The position numbers were made by a program, and so were the translations under genes. From Candidatus Electrothrix gigas (GTDB lineage Bacteria > Desulfobacterota > Desulfobulbia > Desulfobulbales > Desulfobulbaceae): a DNA stretch of 64,000 nucleotides. The DNA lies in assembly GCA_022766165.1 (NCBI GenBank), contig QYLO01000001.1, positions 97,490 through 161,489 on the forward strand. The letters run 5' to 3'. Below the pieces are notes generated by a model, which saw only the letters and a list, made by a program, of their open reading frames with translations, made no database searches and was not told the DNA's origin. Below are positions 54,019 to 63,286 of this stretch, in pieces (position 1 is the first letter of the stretch; each line of letters starts with the position of its first letter).

Positions 54019-56464
54019 TTCCTTGCCGATATCGACCGCCGAAGCGGGTCATCAATGCATTTACTATTTTTTTATGAAAGCCGTCAACTGTTGCATCATC
54101 CAGCGTTTTTTCATCAGAACGATAGGTAACAGTCAAGGCAACGCTTTTCATACCCTCTTCAATGGGCTTACCACTGTAGACATCAAAAATATCAGCATAA
54201 ACAACCTGCTGTTTTTTATGGGACCGTATCTCCTCCAACAACTCTCCAGCCCTCACGCTTTCCGGCACCAGCAAGGCGATATCACGCTTAACAGATGGAT
54301 AGCGGGACAACGGGGTAAATGACTTTTCTTTTTTCGATACTTCGAGTAAGCCATCCAGTGCAAGCTCAACAAAAAAGACATCCTGTTTAATAGAGAATCC
54401 CTGCGCTGCTTTATTACTCAGTTTGCCAATCAAACCAAGTTGCTCTTCACCGTCCATAATGCCAAGAGAAAAGCCTGTTTCTGCATACGCTACAGTACCC
54501 TCACCCTCAAGAGCCTGAAACTGAATATCTCCGGTTTTTCCTTGCAGTCGCAAGTCCTGCAAAAGACGCTGAATAGCCCCTTTTATATCATAGATATCAG
54601 TCTGTTCTTCAGAAAAATACAGGGGCGAGGAGGCAGGATACCGTGTCCCGCTGATAACAGCACAGAGCTGATAACGCTCTTGAGGTTGTTGGGACTGTTG
54701 CGTTGCATCCTGCAAGATAAACACTTTGCCGATCTCAAAAAGGCGAATATCAGACTGTTGAAAGTTGATATTCCGACGAATATTCTCCAAAAGACCAGGC
54801 AACAGCATGGTCCGCATCACAGCCTGTTCTTCGGTCAGAGGATTGAGCAGGCGCACGCAGTTCCTGCGGGAATCATCTGTACGCAGTCCCAGCAGATCAT
54901 AATGCTTTTCCGCAACAAAGGAGTAATTAATGGCCTCGTAAAAGCCTGCTCCGGTAAACACGGATGCTGTCTCCTGCCGGAGTTGACGCATTGCACCCTT
55001 TTGCGGATAATCCATTGCAATATGTGGGCGGGCTGTGGGGATCTCGTTATAACCCACCAAGCGGGCCAGCTCTTCCACCAGATCAACCTCACGCTCAATA
55101 TCTACCCGAAAGGCAGGAACCGTCACAGCGAGAACCGAATTTCCTGCATCAGACACAGTAAAATCAATACCCCGCAGATACTCTGCAATCTGTTGACTGG
55201 TCAGGGTAATGCCGAGCAGGGCGTTGACCCGTTGAACCCGCAAATCAAGTTGCAGTACTTCTTTTTTTCCAGGATAGAGATCTACACCATCGGCTGCCTG
55301 GGCATCAGCCAGTTCACAGATCAACTGCACTGCCCGCTCCATTGCCTCGGTGACTCCATCTGGATTCACACCACGTTCAAAACGGTAGGATGCCTCTGTG
55401 GAGAGATTGAGGTTTCGAGCAGTACGCCGCACAGACACCGAATCAAAACAGGCAGATTCCAGCAGGATCTCTGTGGTTCCTTCGGTCACCTCGGAATGCA
55501 AACCACCCATGACACCGGCTACAGCAACAGGCTTTTCTGCATCACAGATCATGAGCATCTCTGGATTTATTGCGCGCTCTGTATCATCCAGCGTTGTAAA
55601 GGTGGTCTCGTTGTCCTTGGGGCAACGTACTTCAATGGTGTTGCCGGCAAGCTCCTGAAAGTCAAAGGCATGGAGTGGTTGACCATACTCCAGCATCACA
55701 AAGTTGGTAATATCAACAATATTATTGATCGGACGCATCCCCACGGCCAAGAGCTGTCGTTGCAGCCACCAGGGAGAGGGTTTGATCGTAACATTGGTTA
55801 ACTGACGGGCAGCATAGCGTGGGCAGCGTTTGGGTTCGCTGATGTTCACGGTGAACGCAGAAGTTGTCTTGCCAAGCTCTGGTAACGATGCGATAGGAGG
55901 TTTCACCTTCTGCCCGGTAAAGCCAGCAACCTCACGGGCAATGCCAAGGACTGCGGTACAGTCTGGACGATTGGGCGTGAGATCAATCTCAATCATGGTA
56001 TCAGACAGTTCCAGCACCTCAGCCAAGGACTGACCCGAGGCCAGTGTGGAATCCAGCTCAATAATACCAGCATGATCTTCGCCTATTCCCAGTTCTTGCC
56101 AAGAACAGAGCATACCCATTGAGACCTCGCCTCGAACCTTGGCCTTTTTGATCTTCATGCCACTGGGTAATTTGATGCCAGGACGGGCAATGGCTGTTAT
56201 TAAACCGGGCCGGACATTGGAGGCACCACAGACAATGGGTACTGTTTCCTCACCGATTTCAACCTTGCAGAGACTGAGTCGATCAGCATTGGGATGTTTC
56301 TGCACAGAAAGGACTTTAGCCGTCTGGATGGCATCAAGACCAACATAGAGTTCCTCTACCGCATCAACTTCTAAACCCAGCATGGTCAGGCGTTCTGCCA
56401 GTTGTTCAGGGGTCAGACCGTTAAGAGAGATATACTTGCCAAGCCAGCTAAGGGTAAATTTCAT
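54011..56464 (-). CDS. pheT: Phenylalanyl-tRNA synthetase beta subunit
   Basis: The beta chain of the alpha2-beta2 enzyme, 817 residues. In order: N-terminal domain (MKFTLSWLGKYISLNG), EMAP-like tRNA-binding domain (VLSVQKHPNADRLSLCKVE), the B3/4 editing domain, the B5 domain (INNIVDITNFVMLEYGQPLHAFDF), the class II core-like region, and the C-terminal FDX-ACB domain (PLSRYPSVKRDIALLVPESV). ATG 56464 lies 3 nt after the MNT stop, so an unrelated HEPN/MNT pair sits between pheS and pheT. Confidence 0.95.
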   Translation of the reverse strand: MKFTLSWLGKYISLNGLTPEQLAERLTMLGLEVDAVEELYVGLDAIQTAKVLSVQKHPNADRLSLCKVEIGEETVPIVCGASNVRPGLITAIARPGIKLPSGMKIKKAKVRGEVSMGMLCSWQELGIGEDHAGIIELDSTLASGQSLAEVLELSDTMIEIDLTPNRPDCTAVLGIAREVAGFTGQKVKPPIASLPELGKTTSAFTVNISEPKRCPRYAARQLTNVTIKPSPWWLQRQLLAVGMRPINNIVDITNFVMLEYGQPLHAFDFQELAGNTIEVRCPKDNETTFTTLDDTERAINPEMLMICDAEKPVAVAGVMGGLHSEVTEGTTEILLESACFDSVSVRRTARNLNLSTEASYRFERGVNPDGVTEAMERAVQLICELADAQAADGVDLYPGKKEVLQLDLRVQRVNALLGITLTSQQIAEYLRGIDFTVSDAGNSVLAVTVPAFRVDIEREVDLVEELARLVGYNEIPTARPHIAMDYPQKGAMRQLRQETASVFTGAGFYEAINYSFVAEKHYDLLGLRTDDSRRNCVRLLNPLTEEQAVMRTMLLPGLLENIRRNINFQQSDIRLFEIGKVFILQDATQQSQQPQERYQLCAVISGTRYPASSPLYFSEEQTDIYDIKGAIQRLLQDLRLQGKTGDIQFQALEGEGTVAYAETGFSLGIMDGEEQLGLIGKLSNKAAQGFSIKQDVFFVELALDGLLEVSKKEKSFTPLSRYPSVKRDIALLVPESVRAGELLEEIRSHKKQQVVYADIFDVYSGKPIEEGMKSVALTVTYRSDEKTLDDATVDGFHKKIVNALMTRFGGRYRQGNE

Positions 56465-56467
56465 GGG

Positions 56468-56794
56468 TTACTTATGATCCTGTTGTACGAAGTTCTTTTT
56501 GTATAAAATTTTTCCGACTCGTTGAATATGATCTTTTAAGTCTGTGTTGCTTATATGATCGTAAAGAGAAAGATCAAATGTGTATGGTAAAAAAAGTTCA
56601 TCCAGATCAAGATCAATTTTATTGAGTAGTCGTAAATTGAGTTTTTCCCCTTTCAAGGCGATGTCGATATCTGATCCTGGTTTATAATTTCCTTTTGCAC
56701 GAGAACCGTACAACACAGCTTCTTTCACTTCCTCGAATTTTTCTAATACCTTTCTAATGTTAGATATATTTTTTCGTGAAAGCCCACATTCCAT
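56468..56794 (-). CDS. MNT-type nucleotidyltransferase (antitoxin-like)
   Basis: The 108-residue minimal nucleotidyltransferase has the diagnostic GSRAKGNYKPGSDIDIAL with the Gly-Ser and Asp-x-Asp metal site. Such proteins pair with HEPN partners and, in MntA-HepT systems, AMPylate the toxin. It is directly downstream of the HEPN gene (17 bp) and its stop abuts the pheT start by 3 bp. This makes pheT translation potentially dependent on the inserted pair. Confidence 0.85.
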   Translation of the reverse strand: MECGLSRKNISNIRKVLEKFEEVKEAVLYGSRAKGNYKPGSDIDIALKGEKLNLRLLNKIDLDLDELFLPYTFDLSLYDHISNTDLKDHIQRVGKILYKKNFVQQDHK

Positions 56795-56811
56795 TGTATC
56801 GTTATGCGTAA

Positions 56812-57222
56812 TTACTGATCATCATTTTTAAATATATCAAGTCGATCATTCATTTTTTGAAAGGCATTATAATATAGCGAAATAATCGTTCTGCTTATTT
56901 CATTCGCTGTTTCTTCATTATAGGTATGCGATGTTCTGTTTCTGCTCTTAATCATATCCATCCAAACTTCGCCGTCTTCTATAATACCGACTTGAAATGC
57001 TTTGCGAAGAGCGTCCCTAGAACCGAAAATATCGGAATGGCCTTGGAACTCAAGAAAATCCTTTAACGTATTCCAAGCCAGTTCATAGGTATATTCAAAG
57101 GATTTGATCAAACCTTGCTCTTCAAGTTCGGAGAGTTCGCCTTTGTCTACAAATTTTTGCAGTTGACGTAGCACCTTCTGATAATTGGAGAAGCGTTGTT
57201 TCCAGCGTATATCTTGGGTCAT
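56812..57222 (-). CDS. HEPN-domain protein (HI0074-like nucleotidyltransferase partner)
   Basis: The 136-residue helical protein has the features of HI0074-type substrate-binding partners: YTYELAWNTLKDFLEFQG and a HEPN RX4H motif in MIKSRNRTSHTY (Arg-x4-His, RNRTSH). It could be an RNase toxin neutralised by the MNT protein or a noncatalytic partner. It is located between pheS (101 bp before) and MNT. Confidence 0.85.
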   Translation of the reverse strand: MTQDIRWKQRFSNYQKVLRQLQKFVDKGELSELEEQGLIKSFEYTYELAWNTLKDFLEFQGHSDIFGSRDALRKAFQVGIIEDGEVWMDMIKSRNRTSHTYNEETANEISRTIISLYYNAFQKMNDRLDIFKNDDQ

Positions 57223-57323
57223 ATCTCAATATTTGACGTAACCAAGCCTCAGATATAGGCACAGCAATAAAATAATTTATGTAAAAAGACAGGATAGCGG
57301 CTTATTTTGCAGGCAGGAAAAAA

Positions 57324-58343
57324 TCAGAACTGCCTGAGAAAGCGCAGGTCATTTTCGTAATACAGGCGAATATCATCAATACCGTATTTCAACATAGCGA
57401 TACGCTCCACCCCGAGGCCAAAGGCAAACCCGGAAAATTCGTCCGGATCATATCCAACCATCTTCATAACCTCGGGATCAATCAGGCCTGCTCCAAGTAT
57501 TTCAAGCCATCCTGTTCGCTTACATACTCGGCAACCTTCACCCTGACAGATAACACAGGCAATGTCCACCTCTGCACTGGGTTCGGTAAACGGAAAAAAA
57601 CTGGGACGAAAACGAAGCGGCAAATCCCCTTTGAAAATACGGCGGGTAAAGGTGGTCAGTACCCCTTTCAAATCAGCAAAGGAAACCGCATGATCAACCA
57701 GAAAGCCCTCCACCTGATGGAACATGGGGGTATGGGTGATATCAGAGTCACAACGATAGACCTTACCCGGAGCAATATAACGGAGAGGCGGGTCCTGATT
57801 TTCCATAATCCTGGCCTGCATAGGCGAGGTATGGGTTCGGAGCAGCAGGGAATCAGACACGTAAAAGGTGTCGTGCATATCCCTCGCCGGGTGATGTTTG
57901 GGAATATTCAGGGCCTCAAAGTTATAATAGTCCGTCTCAACATCTGGCCCCTCAGCAACAGCAAAGCCCATTCCTTCAAAAACCGAGCAGATTTCTTCCA
58001 TTACCTGCGTAACAGGATGCAACTTGCCCGCAGGCAGAAAGCGACCAGGCAGGCTGAGATCAATAGCCTCAGCCCCAGTTGCTCCATTGGCCTGCTCTCC
58101 TGCTGCGATCTCTTCCTTTTTCTCAAGAAAGAGTTCTTCCACCTCTTTTTTGACAGCGTTTGCAAGCTGACCAAGACGAGGTCGGTCTTCCTTAGGGGCT
58201 TTGCTTAACTCCTTCATCTCTGATGAGAGAAGACCTTTGCGACCAAGGAATATTACCCGAAACTCTTCTAAGCCTTGCTGACCGTTAATAGCAGACAGTG
58301 CCTCAACAGCTTGGGCTTTCAGGCTTTGCAGTCTGTTTTCCAT
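57324..58343 (-). CDS. pheS: Phenylalanyl-tRNA synthetase alpha subunit
   Basis: The catalytic chain, 339 residues: an N-terminal coiled coil (residues 1-100, with [13 protein letters not shown]) and the class II core with [51 protein letters not shown] (motif 2) and [17 protein letters not shown] (motif 3). A tandem 11-bp duplication sits just upstream of ATG 58343 in place of a ribosome site. Confidence 0.95.
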   Translation of the reverse strand: MENRLQSLKAQAVEALSAINGQQGLEEFRVIFLGRKGLLSSEMKELSKAPKEDRPRLGQLANAVKKEVEELFLEKKEEIAAGEQANGATGAEAIDLSLPGRFLPAGKLHPVTQVMEEICSVFEGMGFAVAEGPDVETDYYNFEALNIPKHHPARDMHDTFYVSDSLLLRTHTSPMQARIMENQDPPLRYIAPGKVYRCDSDITHTPMFHQVEGFLVDHAVSFADLKGVLTTFTRRIFKGDLPLRFRPSFFPFTEPSAEVDIACVICQGEGCRVCKRTGWLEILGAGLIDPEVMKMVGYDPDEFSGFAFGLGVERIAMLKYGIDDIRLYYENDLRFLRQF

Positions 58344-58345
58344 TG

Positions 58346-58367
58346 TATGCGTTGTCTATGCGTTGTC
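58346..58367 (-). repeat. 11-bp tandem duplication in the pheS leader
   Basis: Two perfect copies of TATGCGTTGTC (58346-58356 and 58357-58367) fill most of the 33-bp rplT-pheS spacer. Confidence 0.92.
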
Positions 58368-58376
58368 TCTTAAATA

Positions 58377-58748
58377 TCAGGCAGTAGCCTCAGCCTCAAG
58401 CGCAATGCCAGCAGCTTTAACAACTTCGGTGAATGCGTTGGGATCTACAATGGCCAGATGGGACAGCACCTTTCGGTCAAGCTCAATGCCTGCTTTATTT
58501 AAACCGTGGACCAACTTGCTGTAGTTGGTGTTGTTCATCTGAGCAGCCGCATTAATACGGGTAATCCAGAGACGACGAAAGTTCCGCTTATTGGTTCTTC
58601 GATCCCGGTAGGCAAAACACAGTGCCCGATCAACAGCTTCTGTGGCGGTGCGATACAAACGGCTCTTACCGCCCCGATATCCCTTGGCTAATTTTAAGAC
58701 TTTATTTCTTCTGCGGCGGGCCTTAAACCCGCGTGTGACGCGTGGCAT
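58377..58748 (-). CDS. rplT: 50S ribosomal protein L20
   Basis: The 123-residue basic protein begins with [20 protein letters not shown] and contains [27 protein letters not shown] L20 motifs. It also holds [20 protein letters not shown]20 binds 23S rRNA early in assembly and in E. coli represses its own operon. It is located between rpmI and pheS in the standard order. Confidence 0.97.
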   Translation of the reverse strand: MPRVTRGFKARRRRNKVLKLAKGYRGGKSRLYRTATEAVDRALCFAYRDRRTNKRNFRRLWITRINAAAQMNNTNYSKLVHGLNKAGIELDRKVLSHLAIVDPNAFTEVVKAAGIALEAEATA

Positions 58749-58844
58749 CCTTACACTCCATGTATTACAAAATTACAGAATAATTCTTTGCTATTACCAG
58801 ATTATCTTTGACCAGAAAAGGTCATCCTTCCTCTTGATGAAAGC

Positions 58845-59042
58845 TTAGAGGTAAGGCAACATACGCTTAACCGCCTTGGTATCAGCGGCATCAATCAATC
58901 CGCTCTGGCGTAGATTACGTTTCCGCTTGGTGGATTTACTGGTCAGGATGTGTGAGGTAAAGGCCTTACTTCGCCGAATCTTACCAGAACCGGTTGCTTT
59001 AAAACGCTTGGCCGCTCCCCGGTTAGTTTTCATCTTTGGCAT
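58845..59042 (-). CDS. rpmI: 50S ribosomal protein L35
   Basis: From ATG 59042 ([15 protein letters not shown]) the protein has 65 residues, all basic L35 sequence ending in [10 protein letters not shown]. An upstream in-frame ATG at 59063 is rejected because AAGGAATG fits 59042. About 96 bp separates it from rplT. Confidence 0.96.
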   Translation of the reverse strand: MPKMKTNRGAAKRFKATGSGKIRRSKAFTSHILTSKSTKRKRNLRQSGLIDAADTKAVKRMLPYL

Positions 59043-59149
59043 GATACATTCCTTGTTCTTCAAGAGCCTGAAAAGATATCAGAACTCATTATTCTTATGT
59101 TTACTCTTCTTTTGCCTGTTTTGCGATGAATCAGATCGTTCGTCAGGTT

Positions 59150-59186
59150 ATACTCAGATTATATACTCAGATTATATACTCAGGTT
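59150..59186 (-). repeat. 13-bp triplicate downstream of infC
   Basis: About three copies of TATATACTCAGAT in tandem (59150-59160 partial, 59161-59173, 59174-59186), ending a few bases from the infC stop in the infC-rpmI spacer. Confidence 0.9.
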
Positions 59187-59189
59187 ATT

Positions 59190-59735
59190 TCAGGTTTTGG
59201 GTCCAACAAACATAATAAGCTGCCGTCCTTCCATTTTCGGCTCCTGAAGAATAACACCATCCTCACGCAGGGCATCGGCAATCTTACGTATCGCTGTAAG
59301 ACCAACAGATTGAGCATAGATAATTTCCCGACCGCGAAACTGCATGGTCACTTTGACCTTGTTTTTCTTTTCAAGAAATTTTTTTATCTTCTTGATCTTA
59401 AAATTCAGATCATGCTCTTCGGTCTTGGGACGAAACTTGATCTCTTTTGTCTCAATAACCGTCTGTTTTTTCTTTGCTTCCTGTTGCTTTTTCTTCAGCT
59501 CATACCGGTATTTGTCATAGTTCATCACACGACAAACCGGAGGTTTGGCCTTATCTGAGACTTCAACCAGATCAAGTCCTGCCTGGTCTGCAATATGACG
59601 AGCTTTTGCTGTGGAAACAATACCGATTTGTTCGCCCTCAGCCCCGATCAAACGCACCTCGGGATAACGAATTGCTCCGTTAACCTTAACCTTAATCTCT
59701 TGCTTCTGCGGAAGTTTTCTGCCTCTTCGTTTAAT
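59190..59735 (-). CDS. infC: Translation initiation factor IF-3, AUU start
   Basis: IF-3 prevents subunit joining and checks start codons. The frame is open from ATT 59735 and gives 181 residues (E. coli 180): IKRRGRKLPQKQEIKVK, then AIRYPEVRLIGAEGEQ, PPVCRVMNYDKYRYELKKK, EIKFRPKTEEHDLNFK and a C-terminal QEPKMEGRQLIMFVGP. No ATG exists that keeps the N-terminal domain. AGGAGG lies 8 nt before the ATT, and the codon context ATT AAA matches E. coli infC, whose AUU start allows autoregulation. A GTG at 59657 would remove the first 26 residues. Confidence 0.95.
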   Translation of the reverse strand: MKRRGRKLPQKQEIKVKVNGAIRYPEVRLIGAEGEQIGIVSTAKARHIADQAGLDLVEVSDKAKPPVCRVMNYDKYRYELKKKQQEAKKKQTVIETKEIKFRPKTEEHDLNFKIKKIKKFLEKKNKVKVTMQFRGREIIYAQSVGLTAIRKIADALREDGVILQEPKMEGRQLIMFVGPKT

Positions 59736-59775
59736 GTTCGGATCCTCCTGATTAATCCAATACCAATACAGCCTG

Positions 59776-61710
59776 TCAGGCCGTCCCCTGTTCGCACTCC
59801 TGACTCACCAAATCCGCAAACTCTTGCAGCGTCATGGGGGGCAGGTTTTCACCGTTACGCTTGCGCACGGTTACGGTACCCTCTTCCATCTCCCGATCAC
59901 CAATAATCAACATATATGGTGTTTTCATCATTTGGGCTTCTCGGATCTTGTAATTGAGTTTTTCATTCCGCAAATCCTGCTCAACCCGGACTCCGGCCTT
60001 GCGCAACTCTGCATGAACTTGCACACAATAATCAACTTGGGTGTCGGTTATATTTAAGATCCTTGCCTGCTCCGGTGCCATCCACAGTGGAAAGGCGCCG
60101 GCGTAATGTTCTATTAAGACGCCAATAAAACGCTCAAGAGAACCCATCAAAGCCCGGTGAATCATAATCGGTTGATGTTCGGCTCCGTCCTGACCAGTAT
60201 AGGTCATACCAAAACGTTCAGGCAAGTTAAAATCAACCTGAATTGTGGAACATTGCCAAGATCGGCCTAGCTGATCCTTGATTTTAATATCAATTTTTGG
60301 TCCATAAAAAACGCCTTCCCCAGGGTCTACTGCATAGGCAAGACCTTTTTTGTCCATTGCCTGTTGCAATGCCTTGGTGGAAAGCTCCCAATGTTCATCA
60401 CTGCCTACGTATTTCTCCGGTCGAGTGGATAAATATACATCATACTCAGCAAAACCAAAGGTCTTCAGCACCTGGAGATTGAGGTCAATAATATTAAAGA
60501 TCTCTTCTTCAAGTTGATCAGGACGACAAAAGATATGGGCATCATCTTGGGTAAAGCCACGAACCCGCATCAGGCCATGCAGAGCGCCGGTACGTTCATA
60601 ACGATACACCGTACCCAGCTCACACCAACGCACAGGAAATTCTCGATAACTATGCTTTGTTGCGTTATACACCCCAATATGAAAGGGGCAGTTCATGGGT
60701 TTAAGCTGGTAGGCAACCTCGTCAATCTCCATAGCAGAATACATATTCTCACCATAGAAATCAAGATGTCCAGATGTTTTCCAGAGATCTTGCCGGGCAA
60801 TATGGGGGGTGTACAGCAAATCATACCCATGCTTATAATGGGCATCCTTCCAATAATCTTCAATCAGCTTACGAAGTAAAGAACCACGGGGCTGCCAAAG
60901 GATCAGACCCGGGCCAACTTCATCCTGAATGGTGAAGAGACCAAGCTGTTTTCCCAGTTTACGGTGATCCCGTTTCTTGGCTTCTTCAAGGCGATTGAGA
61001 TATTTTTTCAGATCTTTTTTATCAAAAAAGGCTGTGCCATAGATTCTGGTCAACATGGGTTTATGTTCATCCCCACGCCAATACGAGCCAGCCACCCGCA
61101 ACAGTTTAAAACTTTTGAGCCAAGAGGTATCTGGGATATGTGGCCCTCGACAGAGATCAATAAAATCACCCTGCTGATACAGAGAAACCGAGTTTTCCCC
61201 CTTTTGTTCCAGATCCTTGAGCAACTCGACCTTGTACTCTTCACCCTGCTCACTAAAAAAGGTGATAGCCTCAGTCATTGGTAACGTGCGCCGTTCAAAG
61301 GGCAGGCGAGCCTTCACGATCTCAGCCATCCGTTCTTCAATAGCAGCAAAATCATCTGGGGTAAAGGCGGTGTCACGGTCAAAATCATAGTAATATCCAT
61401 CTTCAATAGCAGGACCAATAGCAACTTTCACATCCTGACCAAAGAGTTCCTTTACAGCCTGTGCCATAATATGGGCTGAGGAGTGGCGGAGAATATGCAT
61501 ACCTTCATCAGAGCTGGCAAGAATAGGCTCAATCACCGTGTCCGTTTGCAGAGGAGCAGAAAGATCTGTGCGTTCTCCGTTACACAACGCTGCAATGGCC
61601 TGTTTGCGCTGTTTCTTGGAGAGCAGTTCTTTTAATGCCTCCTGCGCTGAAATGCCTGCTTCAACTGTTTTGGCTTCTTCTCCGGGTACGGATATGGATA
61701 TCTCAGTCAT
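59776..61710 (-). CDS. thrS: Threonyl-tRNA synthetase
   Basis: The 644-residue protein has an N-terminal TGS domain (ISISVPGEEAKTVEAG), the editing domain with HSSAHIMAQAV and its His/Cys residues, and the class II core: LKPMNCPFHIGVY (zinc Cys), RVRGFTQDDAHIFCR, GFGMTY-type RFGMTYTG, and the anticodon-binding end MEEGTVTVRKRNGENLPP. ATG 61710 is used, as the longer reading starts at TTG 61722. First gene of the translation operon and 128 bp downstream of tRNA-Val. Confidence 0.95.
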   Translation of the reverse strand: MTEISISVPGEEAKTVEAGISAQEALKELLSKKQRKQAIAALCNGERTDLSAPLQTDTVIEPILASSDEGMHILRHSSAHIMAQAVKELFGQDVKVAIGPAIEDGYYYDFDRDTAFTPDDFAAIEERMAEIVKARLPFERRTLPMTEAITFFSEQGEEYKVELLKDLEQKGENSVSLYQQGDFIDLCRGPHIPDTSWLKSFKLLRVAGSYWRGDEHKPMLTRIYGTAFFDKKDLKKYLNRLEEAKKRDHRKLGKQLGLFTIQDEVGPGLILWQPRGSLLRKLIEDYWKDAHYKHGYDLLYTPHIARQDLWKTSGHLDFYGENMYSAMEIDEVAYQLKPMNCPFHIGVYNATKHSYREFPVRWCELGTVYRYERTGALHGLMRVRGFTQDDAHIFCRPDQLEEEIFNIIDLNLQVLKTFGFAEYDVYLSTRPEKYVGSDEHWELSTKALQQAMDKKGLAYAVDPGEGVFYGPKIDIKIKDQLGRSWQCSTIQVDFNLPERFGMTYTGQDGAEHQPIMIHRALMGSLERFIGVLIEHYAGAFPLWMAPEQARILNITDTQVDYCVQVHAELRKAGVRVEQDLRNEKLNYKIREAQMMKTPYMLIIGDREMEEGTVTVRKRNGENLPPMTLQEFADLVSQECEQGTA

Positions 61711-61774
61711 GCTCTCTGCCAAAGAAAATCTGTTGAATAACTTCCATCCCGCCTCTTAGGCCGGGACAACAAAA

Positions 61775-61830
61775 TATAAAAAAGGAAAGGCTAATAAGTC
61801 AGTGAATACCTCATCGACCCTTAGCCTTTC
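61775..61830 (-). terminator. Terminator between tRNA-Val and thrS
   Basis: A 10-bp stem GAAAGGCTAA/TTAGCCTTTC (61785-61794 with 61821-61830) with a 26-nt loop, followed on the minus strand by CCTTTTTTATATTTT. It may end the tRNA transcript or act as an attenuator of thrS; no T-box is visible. Confidence 0.75.
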
Positions 61831-61837
61831 TATAAAT

Positions 61838-61912
61838 TGGTAGGCACGGGCGGTTTCGAACCGCCGACTTCTACCATGTCAAGGTAGCGCTCTCCCACTG
61901 AGCTACGCGCCT
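61838..61912 (-). tRNA. tRNA-Val (anticodon GAC)
   Basis: Minus-strand cloverleaf of 75 nt including encoded CCA. Acceptor AGGCGCG pairs with CGTGCCT, the D arm is AGCTC...GAGAG, the anticodon loop is TTGACAT between CTACC and GGTAG (anticodon GAC, valine), and the T arm is GGCGG-TTCGAAA-CCGCC. It reads upstream of thrS in the same direction. Confidence 0.93.
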
Positions 61913-62238
61913 GCAAATTTTATGCATGCTGTTTTAATCTTCTGACGGTCCTCCAACCGCATGAATATTGAAAACGTTATGTCAAATACCAAGGAATGGA
62001 TTTGATGTCAAGCAAAATGAAGAATTCTTCTCTCTGTACAGGTGAAAAAGTGCATTTTTTTTCAATTCGTCCTCAAAAAAGGAAATCAGCTCCGCTTTCC
62101 CCACCTCTTTCAGATGTCTTTCAGATGTCTTCCTGAATATGTTTTCTGCGTGCATTTCATGACTGTCTTGAGTATATCGTTCTGATAACCGAAGCAAATA
62201 TCACCAATACCAAGAATACCAAGATTACCTTACAGACC
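61913..62238. other. Intergenic region before the fucose synthase gene
   Basis: About 325 bp. It contains a perfect 11-bp tandem duplication TTTCAGATGTC (62108-62129) and ACCAAGAATACCAAG-type repeats near 62200-62225. A minus-strand frame (61982-62197) starts only at TTG and has no homology I recognise, so no gene is called. Confidence 0.5.
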
Positions 62239-63222
62239 ATGCCAACAATATCTCTATCATCTTCATCACCCTCTTTATCGCCCCTGAGTAACGCTACCAT
62301 CTACGTTGCAGGACACCGAGGTCTGGTCGGTTCTGCGCTTTGCCGCACCCTGACAGAGCAAGGCTGCACCAAAATCCTTACCCGCACTCACACTGAATTG
62401 GACCTGACCAATCAAGCCGCTGTCCGCACCTTCTTTGCTGATAACCAGCCAGAATATGTGTTTCTTGCAGCGGCTAAGGTAGGTGGCATTCATGCCAATG
62501 ATAGCTTTCCTGCTGACTTTATCCGTGATAATCTTTTGATCCAGACCAATATCATTGATGCGGCCCATACATCGGGAAGTAAGAAATTGCTCTTTCTGGG
62601 GTCATCCTGCATTTATCCCAAATTTGCACCGCAGCCCATGCAGGAAGCACATCTGCTCACTGGTGAGCTGGAGCCGACCAATGAGTGGTATGCTATTGCC
62701 AAAATTGCAGGTATTAAAATGTGTCAGGCCTATCATAAGCAATATGGCTTTAATGCGATCAGTTTGATGCCCACTAACCTGTACGGCCCAGGCGATAACT
62801 TTGATCTGAACAATTCCCATGTCCTGCCTGCCCTGATTCGTAAGTTTCACGAGGCAAAAATTCAAGGTATGTCAGAGGTAGAAATCTGGGGGACAGGTAC
62901 ACCAAAGCGCGAGTTCCTCCATGTGGATGATTTGGCCGCAGCCAGTCTTTTTCTGATGGAAAAGTATAACGATCCTGATATTGTTAATGTGGGTTCTGGC
63001 GAAGAGGTCAGTATAGCTGAACTGGCCAGCCTTGTAGCTCAGGTAGTTAATTTTCAAGGGACTATTCGCTACAATAAGGGCATGCCAGACGGAACGCCGA
63101 GAAAACTTCTTGATGTCTCCCGACTGACAGACCTAGGCTGGACTAGCCAAATTACCCTTGAGCAGGGTATTGCTGATACTTATGCCTGGTTGTTAGCGCA
63201 TGAAGATGGTGTGAGGAAGTAA
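62239..63222 (+). CDS. fcl: GDP-L-fucose synthase
   Basis: NADPH-dependent epimerase-reductase that turns GDP-4-keto-6-deoxymannose into GDP-L-fucose for surface polysaccharides. The 327-residue SDR protein has [16 protein letters not shown] (nucleotide loop), [27 protein letters not shown] (Ser-x-x-x-Tyr region), [16 protein letters not shown] with the catalytic Tyr-x3-Lys and [15 protein letters not shown] serine-rich start of about 15 residues precedes it. GDP-mannose dehydratase (gmd) is not within the window. Confidence 0.92.
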   Translation: MPTISLSSSSPSLSPLSNATIYVAGHRGLVGSALCRTLTEQGCTKILTRTHTELDLTNQAAVRTFFADNQPEYVFLAAAKVGGIHANDSFPADFIRDNLLIQTNIIDAAHTSGSKKLLFLGSSCIYPKFAPQPMQEAHLLTGELEPTNEWYAIAKIAGIKMCQAYHKQYGFNAISLMPTNLYGPGDNFDLNNSHVLPALIRKFHEAKIQGMSEVEIWGTGTPKREFLHVDDLAAASLFLMEKYNDPDIVNVGSGEEVSIAELASLVAQVVNFQGTIRYNKGMPDGTPRKLLDVSRLTDLGWTSQITLEQGIADTYAWLLAHEDGVRK

Positions 63223-63286
63223 CGTCGCTCTATTAATGTAAAAGCGGAGAAAAATCTGATCGACTCAATTACGGAGTAGCATAGAG

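Noticed and set aside
61711..61837. T-box leader of thrS
   Set aside because: No T-box sequence or specifier loop seen; the hairpin fits a plain terminator after tRNA-Val.
61982..62197. 71-codon minus-strand frame
   Set aside because: Starts only at TTG, contains the local 11-bp tandem duplication and resembles no known protein.
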